The position numbers and the translations under genes were made by a program. Shown in pieces: positions 17,126 to 25,556 of a stretch of DNA of 64,000 nucleotides. The stretch's first letter is position 1. Every line of letters begins with the position of its first letter. The notes under the pieces are model-generated. The model did no database searches, was not told where the DNA came from, and saw only the letters and a program-made list of their open reading frames with translations. The stretch covers positions 2,586,501 to 2,650,500 of the forward strand of contig NZ_CP086120.1 in assembly GCF_021216675.1 (NCBI RefSeq), written 5' to 3'. The DNA is from Streptomyces gobiensis. Its GTDB lineage: Bacteria > Actinomycetota > Actinomycetes > Streptomycetales > Streptomycetaceae.

Positions 17126-17151
17126 TCTGCCTCCTCCCCGATGAACAATCC

Positions 17152-17545
17152 GGCCTCGAGTAGGAGGGGAAAGTTCCTCCTCAGGTCCGATATCACGGCC
17201 CGTGTTGCCTGTGATGATGGCCCCTGATAGTAAGCGCGGCCGTAAGAAGTGCGTCCGCCTGGTGTCCCACATCTCAGGTCGTGGGCGGGGAACGGGCAGC
17301 GCGCGCAATTCATCGGGCCGATGCGATGAAGGACAAGTGACCTGGTGACCATGCGTATGCGCCGATTGCGCCGTCTGCGGCGTATGCACCATATGAGCCA
17401 TATGAGCGAGCCCGGGTCCAAGCAGGTGCCGGGCGCGGATGCCCATCCCCCGCGGCCCGCGTCCGGCACCGCGGCCTCAAGTAGGAGCCGGGAACTCCTC
17501 CCCAGGCCCCATACGACGGCCCTCACCACCTGCGACGATGAGTTC
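17152..17545. repeat. Diverged direct repeat of a promoter-like segment
   Basis: About 75 bp occur twice: 17152-17230 (upstream of the response regulator) and 17472-17545 (before the ABC-ATPase relic). Both start GGCCTC(G/A)AGTAGGAG, contain an AGGAG...CTCCT inverted element and continue CAGG-CC-ATA-GACGGCCC to a GATGATG/GACGATG. The shared block probably carried the operator for the two-component system on both sides of the locus. Confidence 0.55.
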
Positions 17546-17681
17546 GGCGACCGCAGGAGCTACCAGCTGTCCGGGGGGCAGCTGCGTCGCCTCGGGATCA
17601 CGGATCCTCCTGCTTGACGGACACACCGCTGGCCTCGACCTGGCTCAGCGGCCGGTGTCGCGGCACTTCGTCGCCCGCTAG
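17545..17681 (+). pseudogene. Relic of ABC-transporter ATPase
   Basis: Two adjacent frames give the ABC signature SYQLSGGQLRRLGI and then, after a shift and a loss of about 10 residues, RILLLDGHTAGLDLAQR, a Walker B/D-loop with the catalytic Glu changed to Gly. The Walker A portion and the C-terminus are missing. The intact gene probably formed an exporter next to the NarL-type two-component system. Confidence 0.7.
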
Positions 17682-17773
17682 AAGCGCCAGCGGGTCTGGC
17701 TGTACGCGTCCCGCCCTTGCCGAAGCCGAAGGCTGTCATGGGCGGGACCTTGTACAGCAAGGCCCGGTGGCCC

Positions 17774-17812
17774 GCACCGTAGAAGGCGTAGAAGGCGTAG
17801 AAGGCGTAGAAG
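17774..17812. repeat. 9-bp tandem repeat
   Basis: Four consecutive copies of GTAGAAGGC lie in the non-coding DNA before the DUF5063 gene end. This is a simple-sequence slippage product with no evident function. Confidence 0.8.
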
Positions 17813-17839
17813 GCGCCGTCGCTCGCGAGCCCGCGTCCC

Positions 17840-18508
17840 TCATGAACGCGTCGGCTTGAGACCCAGCGGAGCGGCGATCTCGGCCGCCATCACGGCGCCC
17901 GCCTCGCGCTCCAGCTCCTTGTCGTCGTTCTCGGCGTTGCTGTCCGTGTCCAGCCCGTCCAGCTCATCGAGCGGGGTATCCAGCCGGACATGCGCGACCA
18001 GCGACTGCAGCGCGCGGAGCGCGGCGGAGGCGGTCGGGCCCCAGTTGGAGAGATACGAGAACTGCCACCACCACAGCGCCTCGGAGACCCGGCCCGCGCT
18101 GTAGTGCGCCATGCCGTGCCGCAGATCGGTCAGCACATCGGCGAGATCGTCCGAGATCCGGCACGCGACCGGCGCACTGCGCGGCACATAAGGGTCGAAT
18201 ACCTCGGAGTAGACATCAACCGGGTCCAGCAGCGTGGCCAGCTTCTCGCGGAGCTCGTCAACATCCGGCTCCGGGCCGGTGTCCGCCTCGTACCGCTCCT
18301 CCGGGACGATGTCCTCGTGCGCGCCCAGTCGGCCGCCCGCGAGGAGGAGTTGTGACACCTCCAGCAGGAGGTAGGGCACAGCGCTGTCGGGGTCATCGCC
18401 CTTGGCGACCTCGGTGACCGCGAGAATGAAGCTCTCGACCTGGTCGGAGATCTGCACGGCGAAGTCGTCTGGGTTGGACACGCTGGTGTGCTCCGGGGTG
18501 TCAGACAT
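17840..18508 (-). CDS. DUF5063 protein
   Basis: A 222-aa acidic cytoplasmic protein that follows recR in many streptomycetes. Features are FAVQISDQVESFILAVTEVAKG near the start and a Trp-rich stretch ALWWWQFSYLSNWGPTASAALRALQSL. Function unknown. Its start codon overlaps the stop of a relic recR 3' end (GATGTCTGA), indicating that it was once directly coupled to recR. Confidence 0.85.
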   Translation of the reverse strand: MSDTPEHTSVSNPDDFAVQISDQVESFILAVTEVAKGDDPDSAVPYLLLEVSQLLLAGGRLGAHEDIVPEERYEADTGPEPDVDELREKLATLLDPVDVYSEVFDPYVPRSAPVACRISDDLADVLTDLRHGMAHYSAGRVSEALWWWQFSYLSNWGPTASAALRALQSLVAHVRLDTPLDELDGLDTDSNAENDDKELEREAGAVMAAEIAAPLGLKPTRS

Positions 18509-18570
18509 CGAACAACCTGCTCCCTTCGAAGGTCCGCCCGAGCGTTACCTCGTCGGCGTATTCCACGGCA
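18505..18570 (-). pseudogene. Duplicated recR 3' tail
   Basis: The minus strand encodes [20 protein letters not shown] followed by stop. This is a diverged copy of the RecR C-terminus ([20 protein letters not shown]) located 94 bp downstream of the real one. The relic stop overlaps the DUF5063 start. It is best read as a tandem duplication of the recR/DUF5063 junction that separated two originally overlapping genes. Confidence 0.8.
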
Positions 18571-18594
18571 GATCGGATGTGCCCTGGCGCGAGC

Positions 18595-19194
18595 TCAGAC
18601 ATCGAGCAGCCGCCTCCCTTCGAAGGCCCGCCCCAGGGTGACCTCGTCGGCGTACTCCAAGTCTCCCCCGACAGGGAGCCCGCTGGCCAGTCGTGTGACC
18701 TTCAGGCCCATGGACGACACCATGCGCGCGAGGTACGTGGCGGTGGCTTCCCCCTCAAGATTGGGGTCGGTGGCCAGGATCAGCTCGGTGACGGCGCCGT
18801 CGGCGAGCCGGGCCAGCAGCTCCCGTATCCGCAGGTCATCGGGGCCGACACCCTCGATCGGGCTGATGGCGCCGCCCAGGACGTGGTACCGGCCGCGGAA
18901 CTCGCGGGTCCGCTCGATCGCGACAACGTCCTTCGGCTCCTCGACAACGCAGATCACCGAACGGTCGCGGCGTGGATCGAGGCAGACCCGGCACTGCTCG
19001 TCCTGTGCGATGTTGCCGCACACCGCGCAGAACCGGACCTTCGCCTTGACCTCGGTCAGCGCGTGTGCGAGTCGGCGCACATCGGCCGGCTCGGCCTGCA
19101 GGATGTGGAAGGCGATCCGCTGCGCGCTCTTGGGCCCGACGCCGGGCAGCCTGCCCAGTTCGTCGATGAGATCCTGAACCACGCCTTCGTACAC
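18595..19194 (-). CDS. recR: Recombination mediator RecR
   Basis: A 199-aa RecR, the recombinational repair protein that loads RecA at gaps with RecF/RecO. It shows an N-terminal helix-hairpin-helix ([24 protein letters not shown]), a four-Cys zinc finger ([16 protein letters not shown]), a Toprim domain ([15 protein letters not shown]) and the C-terminal Walker-like strand. It is cotranscribed with dnaX and ybaB, the usual bacterial arrangement. Confidence 0.97.
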   Translation of the reverse strand: MYEGVVQDLIDELGRLPGVGPKSAQRIAFHILQAEPADVRRLAHALTEVKAKVRFCAVCGNIAQDEQCRVCLDPRRDRSVICVVEEPKDVVAIERTREFRGRYHVLGGAISPIEGVGPDDLRIRELLARLADGAVTELILATDPNLEGEATATYLARMVSSMGLKVTRLASGLPVGGDLEYADEVTLGRAFEGRRLLDV

Positions 19195-19230
19195 GGTCGC
19201 TGACTCCTCCTCCTGCGTATGGCCGACAGC

Positions 19231-19566
19231 CTAGAAGGGCATACCGGGCATGCCGCCCAGCCCCTGGGCGAGCGGGCCGAGCTTGGACTGCTGGAGCTGC
19301 TGCGCGGCGCTGTTCGCGTCCCGGACGGCCGCGAGGACGAGATCGGCGAGCGTCTCGGTGTCCTCCGGGTCCACCGACTTGGGGTCGATGACCAGGCTCT
19401 GGAGCTCACCGGCCCCAGTCACCGTGGCCTTGACCAGACCACCGCCCGCAGACCCCTCTACGGGCGTCTCGGCCAGCTCCTGCTGGGCCGCGGCGAGGTC
19501 CTGCTGCATCTTCTGGGCCTGCTGCAGCAGCTGCTGCATATCGGGCTGGCCACCACCGGGAATCAC
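19231..19566 (-). CDS. YbaB/EbfC nucleoid-associated protein
   Basis: A 111-aa DNA-binding protein of the YbaB/EbfC family. A Gln-rich N-terminus ([27 protein letters not shown]) is followed by the core [40 protein letters not shown] and a Gly/Met-Pro tail. It lies between dnaX and recR, its conserved place in most bacteria. Confidence 0.95.
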   Translation of the reverse strand: MIPGGGQPDMQQLLQQAQKMQQDLAAAQQELAETPVEGSAGGGLVKATVTGAGELQSLVIDPKSVDPEDTETLADLVLAAVRDANSAAQQLQQSKLGPLAQGLGGMPGMPF

Positions 19567-19636
19567 GGCTTCGCTCCTGCACGTCGACTGTCTTGCTGTG
19601 TGCCGAGCCTACGTGGTCACCGGGCATCCCGTGGGG

Positions 19637-21769
19637 TCACTCGTGATGGAACTCTTCTACGACTGTCGCACCCAGCTGCTGAATGAACAGATCATGGCCG
19701 GACAGCGCCGACTCGTCGAGGTCCGGGTCGTCCTCTTCGGGGATGTCGTCCTCGGCCGATACGGGCGGCGGCGGTGGCGGCTCGGGTGCCGCCTGGGGCG
19801 GCGGAACCAGGGCGGGCCCTGGCCCCGGGGCCGCCGGTGCGGGGGCGGGGGCGGGCGTGGCTGCCGGTGGGGGCGGCGGGGCGGGTGCGGCGGACTGCGG
19901 CGGCCGGGGCGCCGGCGGAGTGGCGGGGCCTGCTCCGCCGACGCCGCCGTTTCCCTCGCTGCCGCCGCTTCCGCCGTTTCCGCCGCTGCCGCCCGAGGGG
20001 TCGACGATGGATTCGACCTTCCACTGCACGCCGAACTGCTCGCTCAGCACCGTGCGCAGCACGTCCTCGCTGCCACCCCCGACGAACCTGTCCCGGGCGC
20101 CCGTGCTGGAGAAGCCAAGCTGCAACGTCGTACCGTCAAAGCCGGTGACCTGCGCGTTCTGGCTGAGCAAGATCCAAGTGAACCGTCGACGGCTCTTCAC
20201 GGCCTCCAGGATGTCCGGCCACATCTGCCGTACCTGAGCGGCGCCCTGTCCGGGCGGAGGACCAGCCGCCGGAGCGGCGGGCGCCACCGGCCCGGGCGCC
20301 TGGGGCTGAGCCTGGGGCTCCGCCGGACCGGGGGCTGCGGCTGCGCCACCGGACTGGCCGCCCGTACCGCCCGTACCGCCCGTCGGCCAGGCCCCGGGCC
20401 GCTGCCCGGCCCCCGCACCCGTCGGCCAGGCGCCCGGGCGCTTGCCCGGTGACTGCTGTACGGGCTCACCAGTGGCTTCCGGGACCGCCGGCTCCGTCGC
20501 AGGAGCAGCGGGAGCGGGGGCGGGAGCGGGCGGCTGAGCCGCAGCCGGGGCAGCCGGGGCCGGGGTAGCCGCAGCCGCCCCAGCCGCCGGGGCCGTCAGA
20601 CCACCGGCCATCGCCCCCCGCTCCAGCCGGTCCATCCGCGCCTGAAGCGACCGCTCATCGGCGTACGCCGCGGGCAGCAGCACCCGGGCACAGATCAACT
20701 CCAGCTGCAACCGGGGCGAGGTCGCCCCGCGCATCTCCGTCAGCCCGGAGTTCACCAGATCCGCCGCACGACTCAGCTCAGCCGCACCGAGGACCGACGC
20801 CTGGGCCTGCATCCGCTCCACCACATCAACCGGGGCGTCGATCAGCGACTTCTCCGCCGCATCCGGCACCGCCGCCAAGATCACCAGATCTCGCAGCCGC
20901 TCCAGCAGATCGGTGACAAAGCGCCGCGGATCATGGCCGCCCTCGATTACCCGCTCAACGACCTCGAAGGCCGCCGCCCCGTCCCCCGCCGCGAAGGCGT
21001 CCACGATGGAGTCGAGCAGCGCACCATCCGTATAGCCGAGCAACGCCGTCGCCATCGCATACGTGACGCCGTCCTCCCCGGCCCCGGCCAGGAGCTGGTC
21101 CATGACCGACATCGAGTCCCGTACGGACCCCGCCCCGGCCCGTACGACCAACGGCAACACCGATTCCTCGACCGGGATCGCCTCGTGCTCACAGACCTCG
21201 GCCAGATAGTCACGCAACGTGCCCGGCGGCACCAGCCGGAACGGATAGTGATGTGTACGCGACCGGATCGTCCCGATGACCTTCTCCGGCTCGGTCGTCG
21301 CGAAGATGAACTTCAGATGCTCCGGGGGCTCTTCGACCACCTTCAGCAGGGCGTTGAAGCCCGCCGAGGTGACCATGTGCGCCTCGTCGATGATGTAGAT
21401 CTTGTACCGGCTGGCGGCCGGGCCGAAGAACGCCTTCTCACGGAGCTCACGCGCGTCATCCACACCACCATGCGAAGCGGCGTCGATCTCGATCACATCG
21501 ATCGACCCACTACCGTTCCGCGCGAGATCGCGGCACGACTGACACTGGCCGCACGGTGTGGGCGTGGGGCCCTGCTCACAGTTGAGACAGCGGGCGAGAA
21601 TCCGCGCGCTGGTCGTCTTACCGCAGCCGCGCGGGCCACTGAAGAGATACGCGTGATTGACCCGGTTGTTCCGCAGCGCCTGCTGCAGCGGGTCGGTTAC
21701 ATGCTCCTGCCCGATGACCTCGGCGTAGGTCTCGGGGCGGTAGCGGCGGTACAGCGCGAGGGACGACAC
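19637..21769 (-). CDS. dnaX: DNA polymerase III gamma/tau subunit
   Basis: A 710-aa clamp-loader ATPase. SLALYRRYRPETYAEVIGQE is the canonical start, so I take the GTG at 21769 instead of the ORF's first start at 21799. Walker A GPRGCGKTTSARILA, a four-Cys zinc module (CLNCEQGPTPTPCGQCQSC), the DEAHMVT box and the sensor regions fill residues 1-370. The C-terminal half is Ala/Pro/Gly-rich linker with a folded segment at about 505-590 (WPDILEAVKSRRRFTWILLSQ). The start has no obvious ribosome-binding site and may be leaderless. Confidence 0.96.
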   Translation of the reverse strand: MSSLALYRRYRPETYAEVIGQEHVTDPLQQALRNNRVNHAYLFSGPRGCGKTTSARILARCLNCEQGPTPTPCGQCQSCRDLARNGSGSIDVIEIDAASHGGVDDARELREKAFFGPAASRYKIYIIDEAHMVTSAGFNALLKVVEEPPEHLKFIFATTEPEKVIGTIRSRTHHYPFRLVPPGTLRDYLAEVCEHEAIPVEESVLPLVVRAGAGSVRDSMSVMDQLLAGAGEDGVTYAMATALLGYTDGALLDSIVDAFAAGDGAAAFEVVERVIEGGHDPRRFVTDLLERLRDLVILAAVPDAAEKSLIDAPVDVVERMQAQASVLGAAELSRAADLVNSGLTEMRGATSPRLQLELICARVLLPAAYADERSLQARMDRLERGAMAGGLTAPAAGAAAATPAPAAPAAAQPPAPAPAPAAPATEPAVPEATGEPVQQSPGKRPGAWPTGAGAGQRPGAWPTGGTGGTGGQSGGAAAAPGPAEPQAQPQAPGPVAPAAPAAGPPPGQGAAQVRQMWPDILEAVKSRRRFTWILLSQNAQVTGFDGTTLQLGFSSTGARDRFVGGGSEDVLRTVLSEQFGVQWKVESIVDPSGGSGGNGGSGGSEGNGGVGGAGPATPPAPRPPQSAAPAPPPPPAATPAPAPAPAAPGPGPALVPPPQAAPEPPPPPPVSAEDDIPEEDDPDLDESALSGHDLFIQQLGATVVEEFHHE

Positions 21770-21829
21770 GGTTACGACGATATCGGCCGCCGCTGACAAG
21801 TGGCGCCGGTCTCACGCTGCGCGAACGAC

Positions 21830-21921
21830 AACGCCCCTCACGCACCCGCCAGAGCCGACCTACCCTTGCTGCCTTCCGGCCCTGGGGGAGTTCAGTCAGA
21901 TAGCGCCACGTGAGGGGCTGC
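21830..21921 (-). ncRNA. ffs: Signal recognition particle RNA (small, 4.5S type)
   Basis: The minus strand contains the hallmark SRP helix-8 sequence GGGCCGGAAGGCAGCAAGGG between complementary ends (GCCCCTCACG ... CGTGAGGGGC) that close a single long hairpin. It lies between dnaX and tRNA-Ser, a common position in Streptomyces. Ends are estimated from the closing helix. Confidence 0.93.
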
Positions 21922-21994
21922 GCCCACCCTACCCGATCCCCCGACCAGGGATCGAGTTCGCAACCACTCCCCTACGTCTTGTATTGTTTGCGGC

Positions 21995-22079
21995 GGAGGA
22001 TTCGCCTAGTGGCCTAGGGCGCACGCTTGGAAAGCGTGTTGGGGGCAACCCCTCACGAGTTCGAATCTCGTATCCTCCG
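21995..22079 (+). tRNA. tRNA-Ser(GGA)
   Basis: The acceptor stem GGAGGAT pairs with ATCCTCC. The anticodon stem-loop CACGC-TTGGAAA-GCGTG places GGA in the loop, a long variable arm TTGGGGGCAACCCCTC follows, and the T-arm is CGAGTTCGAATCTCG. CCA is not encoded. The 3' half is repeated at 27803 and 43587, so this gene is the insertion point of the accessory DNA that follows. Confidence 0.97.
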
Positions 22080-22100
22080 CCGTGCTCTCACCGGGCACAA

Positions 22101-22140
22101 CGTCGAAGGGCCCCACCGTTCACGGTGGGGCCCTTCGACG
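22101..22140 (+). terminator. Terminator downstream of tRNA-Ser
   Basis: A perfect 18-bp stem with TTCA loop (CGTCGAAGGGCCCCACCG and its complement). It differs from the hairpins that follow the partial tRNA copies, so the DNA directly after this tRNA came in with an integrated element or the others did. Confidence 0.9.
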
Positions 22141-22194
22141 TGCGTGGTCTCATTTTCGAATCAGCTGCTCTTCGGCGGCTCCCAGATCTTGGGA

Positions 22195-23099
22195 CTAGGC
22201 CGTTTCCTTCGGATCATCTGATCGTTGGTTGATGTGTGTCGTTGACTGATGCCCAGTGGGCACGGATCGAGCCGTTGTTGCCGGACCGGACTCCGAAGCG
22301 GGGCGGACGGTGGCGTGATCACCGCCAGGTGATCGACGCGATCGCGTTCAAGTACCGCACCGGGACACCGTGGATGGACCTGCCCGAGCACTTCGGGTCG
22401 TGGAAGGGCGCCCACAACCGCCTGCGGAAGTGGGCCGCCGACGGCACCTGGGAGAAGGTCTTCACCGCCCTGCTCGCCCAGGCCGACGCCGAAGGCGACC
22501 TCGACTGGGTCGTCGCGGTCGACTCCACCATCGTCCGAGCCCACCAGCACGCCGCCGGGGCCCGTCAAAAGGGGCCCCGGCCGGCGAGCCGGACGACCAT
22601 GCCCTCGGACGCTCCCGCGGCGGACTGACCACCAAGATCCACCTCGCCGCGGACAGCCACTGCCGGCCCCTGGCCTTCGTCATCACGCCTGGCCAGGCAG
22701 GTGACGCACCCGCATTCCCCGAGGTCATGGCCCGCTTACGGGTGCCCCGGCCAATCGGCCGGCCCAGGATCACGCCGGACGTGATCCTGGCCGACAAGGC
22801 CTACTCATCCCGCGCGATCCGGACCCATCTCCGTCGGCGCGGGATCCGGGCCGTGATCCCGCAGCCCGCCGACCAGGCCGCCAACCGCAAACGCCGCGGC
22901 AGCCGCGGCGGCAGACCACCAGCCTTCGACCGCGACGCCTACAAGCGGCGCAACACGGTCGAGCGCTGCATCAACAGACTCAAGCAATGGCGCGGCCTGG
23001 CCACCCGCTACGACAAGACCGCCACCATCTACCTCGCCGGACTCCACCTCGCCGCCATCTTCATCTGGTCAGCGAGATGATCCAAAAGAAACGGCCTAG
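22195..23099 (+). mobile_element. IS5-family insertion sequence
   Basis: An element of about 897 bp (22199-23095) with terminal inverted repeats GCCGTTTCCTTCGGATCATC / GCCGTTTCTTTTGGATCATC and CTAG flanking both ends (22195-22198 and 23096-23099), a target-site duplication. It carries one transposase in two frames. The right CTAG contains the TAG stop of the adjacent SRPBCC gene, so insertion did not truncate that gene. Confidence 0.9.
22236..23080 (+). CDS. IS5-family transposase (orfA/orfB, -1 frameshift)
   Basis: A DDE transposase encoded in two overlapping frames: 22236-22628 (MSLTDAQWARIEPLLPDRTP) and the -1 frame ending at 23080. The slippery sequence A-AAG-GGG lies at 22568-22574, where zero frame CAA-AAG-GGG can slip to TCA-AAA-GGG, the usual way this group makes the full protein. 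DDE residues are in VVAVDSTIVRAH, VILADKAYSS and NTVERCINRLKQWRGLATRYDK. No internal stop or deletion is seen beyond the programmed shift, so it looks functional. Confidence 0.88.
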
Positions 23100-23560
23100 C
23101 CCTTGGCCGCCACCCGGCGCAGTGCCGCGAGGGCCGTGGGCCAGGCGTGGGCGAAGTCCTGGCGGTAACCCGCCCCGAGGTCGCCGTGCCGTTCCCAGCC
23201 GTGATGGTGGACCTCCACCAGAGTGCCGACTGCCTGCGCCGTGAACGTCACGGCGACCTCAGTGGCCTGTTCCACGCGAGGGATGGGCACGCGGTCGGGG
23301 CCAATCTGCCAGCTGAAGACCAGACCGCTCGGCGGGCTCCAGTCCAATACGCGGCCCCAGTCCCAGCGCAGCCCATGGGGGCCGATCTCGTACAGAGCAC
23401 CGTCGCTTCGGCCCTCGATGCCGATGCTGGTCAGACCGTCCGGCCCCGACCAGGAGAACTCTCTCGGCCACCAGCGGTCGAAGCCGGAGGTGAACAGTTC
23501 GAACGAGGCGGGCTGGTCCAGGAGGAGCTCAACCGCCGCGTGCACAGATTCGTGTCCCAT
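23096..23560 (-). CDS. SRPBCC/START-like domain protein
   Basis: A 154-aa protein starting MGHESVHAAVELLLDQPASF. The sequence FELFTSGFDRWWPREFSW, VLDWSPPSGLVFSWQI and a C-terminal helix AHAWPTALAALRRVAAKG fit the SRPBCC (AHSA1-like) ligand-binding fold. It starts 47 bp after the GlxA-type regulator and is probably cotranscribed with it. The stop codon sits inside the CTAG target duplication of the IS element. Confidence 0.8.
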   Translation of the reverse strand: MGHESVHAAVELLLDQPASFELFTSGFDRWWPREFSWSGPDGLTSIGIEGRSDGALYEIGPHGLRWDWGRVLDWSPPSGLVFSWQIGPDRVPIPRVEQATEVAVTFTAQAVGTLVEVHHHGWERHGDLGAGYRQDFAHAWPTALAALRRVAAKG

Positions 23561-23607
23561 GCGTGGACCGTAGGCCACGGCACTGACATGCGGCGGGGAC
23601 CGGCTGA

Positions 23608-24564
23608 TCAGCCGCTGCGGCCGGCGAAGGACACGCGGTACGCGCTGGGAGAGGTCCCCAGCACCCGGCGGAAGTGGAGGCGGAGGTTGGACGGGCTGCC
23701 GAGGCCGCACCGCTCGGCGATCCGGTCGACGCTCCAGTCGGTGTCCTCCAGCAGCTCCCGGGCCCGGTTGAGGCGGGCGGTGAGCAGCCACTGGAACGGC
23801 GTGACGCCGGTTTCGTCGACGAACCTGCGGGCGAACGTACGCGGCGACATGCACGCGTGCTCGGCCAGGAGCGCGACGGGCAACGGCCGGTGCAGGTGCT
23901 CCAGGGCCCAGGCCCGGGTGGCGGCGAGCGACCCGCCGCCGGTCCTCGCCGGAAGCGGGTGCTCCACATACTGTGCCTGGCCGCCCTCGCGATGGGGTGC
24001 GGCGACGAGGCCGCGCGCCACCCGGTTGGCCACCTTCACACCCAGGTCACGCCGCACCAAATGCAGGCACAGGTCGATGCCCGCCGCCACGCCCGCCGAC
24101 GTGAGTACTTGGCCCTCGTCCACGTACAGCGCTTTCCGGTCCACCTGTACCTCCGGGTAACCGGCCGCGAGCTCCCCGGCGTGCCGCCAGTGCGTGGCCA
24201 CCGTACGGCCGTCGAGCACCCCGGCCGCGGCCAGGGCGAAGGCGCCGGTGCAGATCGAGACCATCCGCGCGCCCCGGGCATGTGCGGTGGCCAGGGCATC
24301 GAGGATGGCCGGCTCCGACGTGCGCAGGTGCGGGGCGAAGCCGGGGACCACGACGGTGTCGGCGCTCCGCAGCGCCTCCAGCCCGGCATCGACGGTGACG
24401 GCGAACCCGTTGGTCGACGGGACGAGCCCCGGCACGCGGGCGCACAGCGTCGGGCGGTAGGGCGTGGGCACGTCGGGCGGGGCGAAGACCTGAGCCGGGA
24501 TGCCCAGGTCCAGCGGTACGACCGCGTCGAGGACGAGGATCGCCACTCGGTGCGGTGCGGGCAT
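23608..24564 (-). CDS. GlxA-family regulator (DJ-1/PfpI plus AraC HTH)
   Basis: A 318-aa transcription factor. The N-terminal DJ-1/PfpI-like domain (about 1-180) has the nucleophile-elbow motif MVSICTGAFALAAAG, followed by an AraC double helix-turn-helix (LAEHACMSPRTFARRFVDETGVTPFQWLLTARL and IAERCGLGSPSNLRLHFRRVLGTSPSAYR). Family members respond to small molecules and activate adjacent genes. It is divergent from the HD gene and upstream of the SRPBCC gene. Confidence 0.92.
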   Translation of the reverse strand: MPAPHRVAILVLDAVVPLDLGIPAQVFAPPDVPTPYRPTLCARVPGLVPSTNGFAVTVDAGLEALRSADTVVVPGFAPHLRTSEPAILDALATAHARGARMVSICTGAFALAAAGVLDGRTVATHWRHAGELAAGYPEVQVDRKALYVDEGQVLTSAGVAAGIDLCLHLVRRDLGVKVANRVARGLVAAPHREGGQAQYVEHPLPARTGGGSLAATRAWALEHLHRPLPVALLAEHACMSPRTFARRFVDETGVTPFQWLLTARLNRARELLEDTDWSVDRIAERCGLGSPSNLRLHFRRVLGTSPSAYRVSFAGRSG

Positions 24565-24626
24565 GGCAGGATCCTCTCGGTACTCGGCATTGCTGCCACT
24601 GTAGCCTCGGGCCGCACGGAACGAGC

Positions 24627-25283
24627 ATGGGCGCTATGAACACCGAAACGCCCGGCATCCCAGCCCCGCCGGACACCCCGCTCGCCCGCCGCACTCTCGA
24701 CTTCGTCACCCGCGAGGAGTCGCCCGCCGTCGCGCACCACAGCATCCGCAGCGCGCTGTTCGCCCGGATGCTCGCCGACCACCGCGGCGCAGAGCCGGTC
24801 CGGGACTACGACCCGTTGCCGCTCTTCCTCGCGTGCGTGCTGCACGACATCGGGCTGAGCGACATCGGCAACCGGCACCAGCGGTTCGAGGTGGATGGCG
24901 CGGACACCGCCGCGGAGTTCCTGACCCGGCAGAATCTGCCCGGGGCGGAGGTGGACGCCGTGTGGGAGGCGATCGCGCTGCACACCTCACCGGGCGTCGC
25001 CGAACGCCGCGGCGCGCTGTGCGAGCTGGTCCGGGCGGGCGTGGGGGTGGATATCGGCATCGGCGGGGAGTTCGTCACCGAGGCGGCCGCCGCGGCCATG
25101 CACGCCGCGTATCCACGGCTGTCGATGGCCACAGCCCTGACCGACGAGATCGTCGCCCAGGCGCGTTCCTGTCCCGAGAAGGCCCCGCCCTACTCCCTCC
25201 CCGCCGAGCTGCTGCGCGAGCGTTCCACGCCACCGCACCGGTCGCTGCTGGAGGAGGCCGAGGCGGCCCGATGGGGACGCTGA
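24627..25283 (+). CDS. HD-domain hydrolase-like protein
   Basis: About 218 aa (start at 24627 or at the ATG at 24636). HD phosphohydrolase residues are visible: AHHSIRSALFARMLA, FLACVLHDIGLSD (HD), RFEVDGADTA and WEAIALHTS. These proteins hydrolyse phosphate esters or act as cyanamide-hydratase-like enzymes; the substrate is unknown. It is divergent from the GlxA-type regulator, which may control it. Confidence 0.82.
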   Translation: MGAMNTETPGIPAPPDTPLARRTLDFVTREESPAVAHHSIRSALFARMLADHRGAEPVRDYDPLPLFLACVLHDIGLSDIGNRHQRFEVDGADTAAEFLTRQNLPGAEVDAVWEAIALHTSPGVAERRGALCELVRAGVGVDIGIGGEFVTEAAAAAMHAAYPRLSMATALTDEIVAQARSCPEKAPPYSLPAELLRERSTPPHRSLLEEAEAARWGR

Positions 25284-25344
25284 CTCGGCGGGTCCGGCAC
25301 TTCGCTGTCACCGTCTCTGTCACAGTCGCCGACGCCGCTGTCTC

Positions 25345-25389
25345 TCAGCTGTGTGAGGCCGCCGACCGGGCCGCCTCGCACAGCTGAGA
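25345..25389. terminator. Hairpin after HD gene
   Basis: The inverted repeat CTCAGCTGTGTGAGGC ... GCCTCGCACAGCTGAG (one mismatch, 10-base loop) lies 60 bp beyond the HD gene stop. Confidence 0.7.
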
Positions 25390-25502
25390 CGGAAGGTGCA
25401 AACGCGAATCGCCTCTGCCGTCGGTGTCGGGCAGTGTCGGGCTCGCGTGTCCTGGCGTGTCACCGGTCATCCCACCCGCGCCTTTCGTACAAGACGAGAC
25501 GC

Positions 25503-25550
25503 CCGTCCCGGGGTTGTCAGGCACTTCCATGTCTGGCAACCCCGGGACGG
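25503..25550. terminator. Bidirectional terminator before dehalogenase stop
   Basis: CCGTCCCGGGGTTGTCAG pairs with CTGGCAACCCCGGGACGG across a 12-base loop, immediately after the minus-strand dehalogenase gene. It separates two convergent genes. Confidence 0.75.
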
Positions 25551-25556
25551 CACGGG

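Noticed and set aside
17774..17812. CRISPR-like array
   Set aside because: It is a simple 9-bp tandem repeat without spacers.
23561..23854. Longer start for the SRPBCC protein
   Set aside because: The extra residues are antisense to the GlxA regulator's HTH region and the ATG at 23560 gives the family length.
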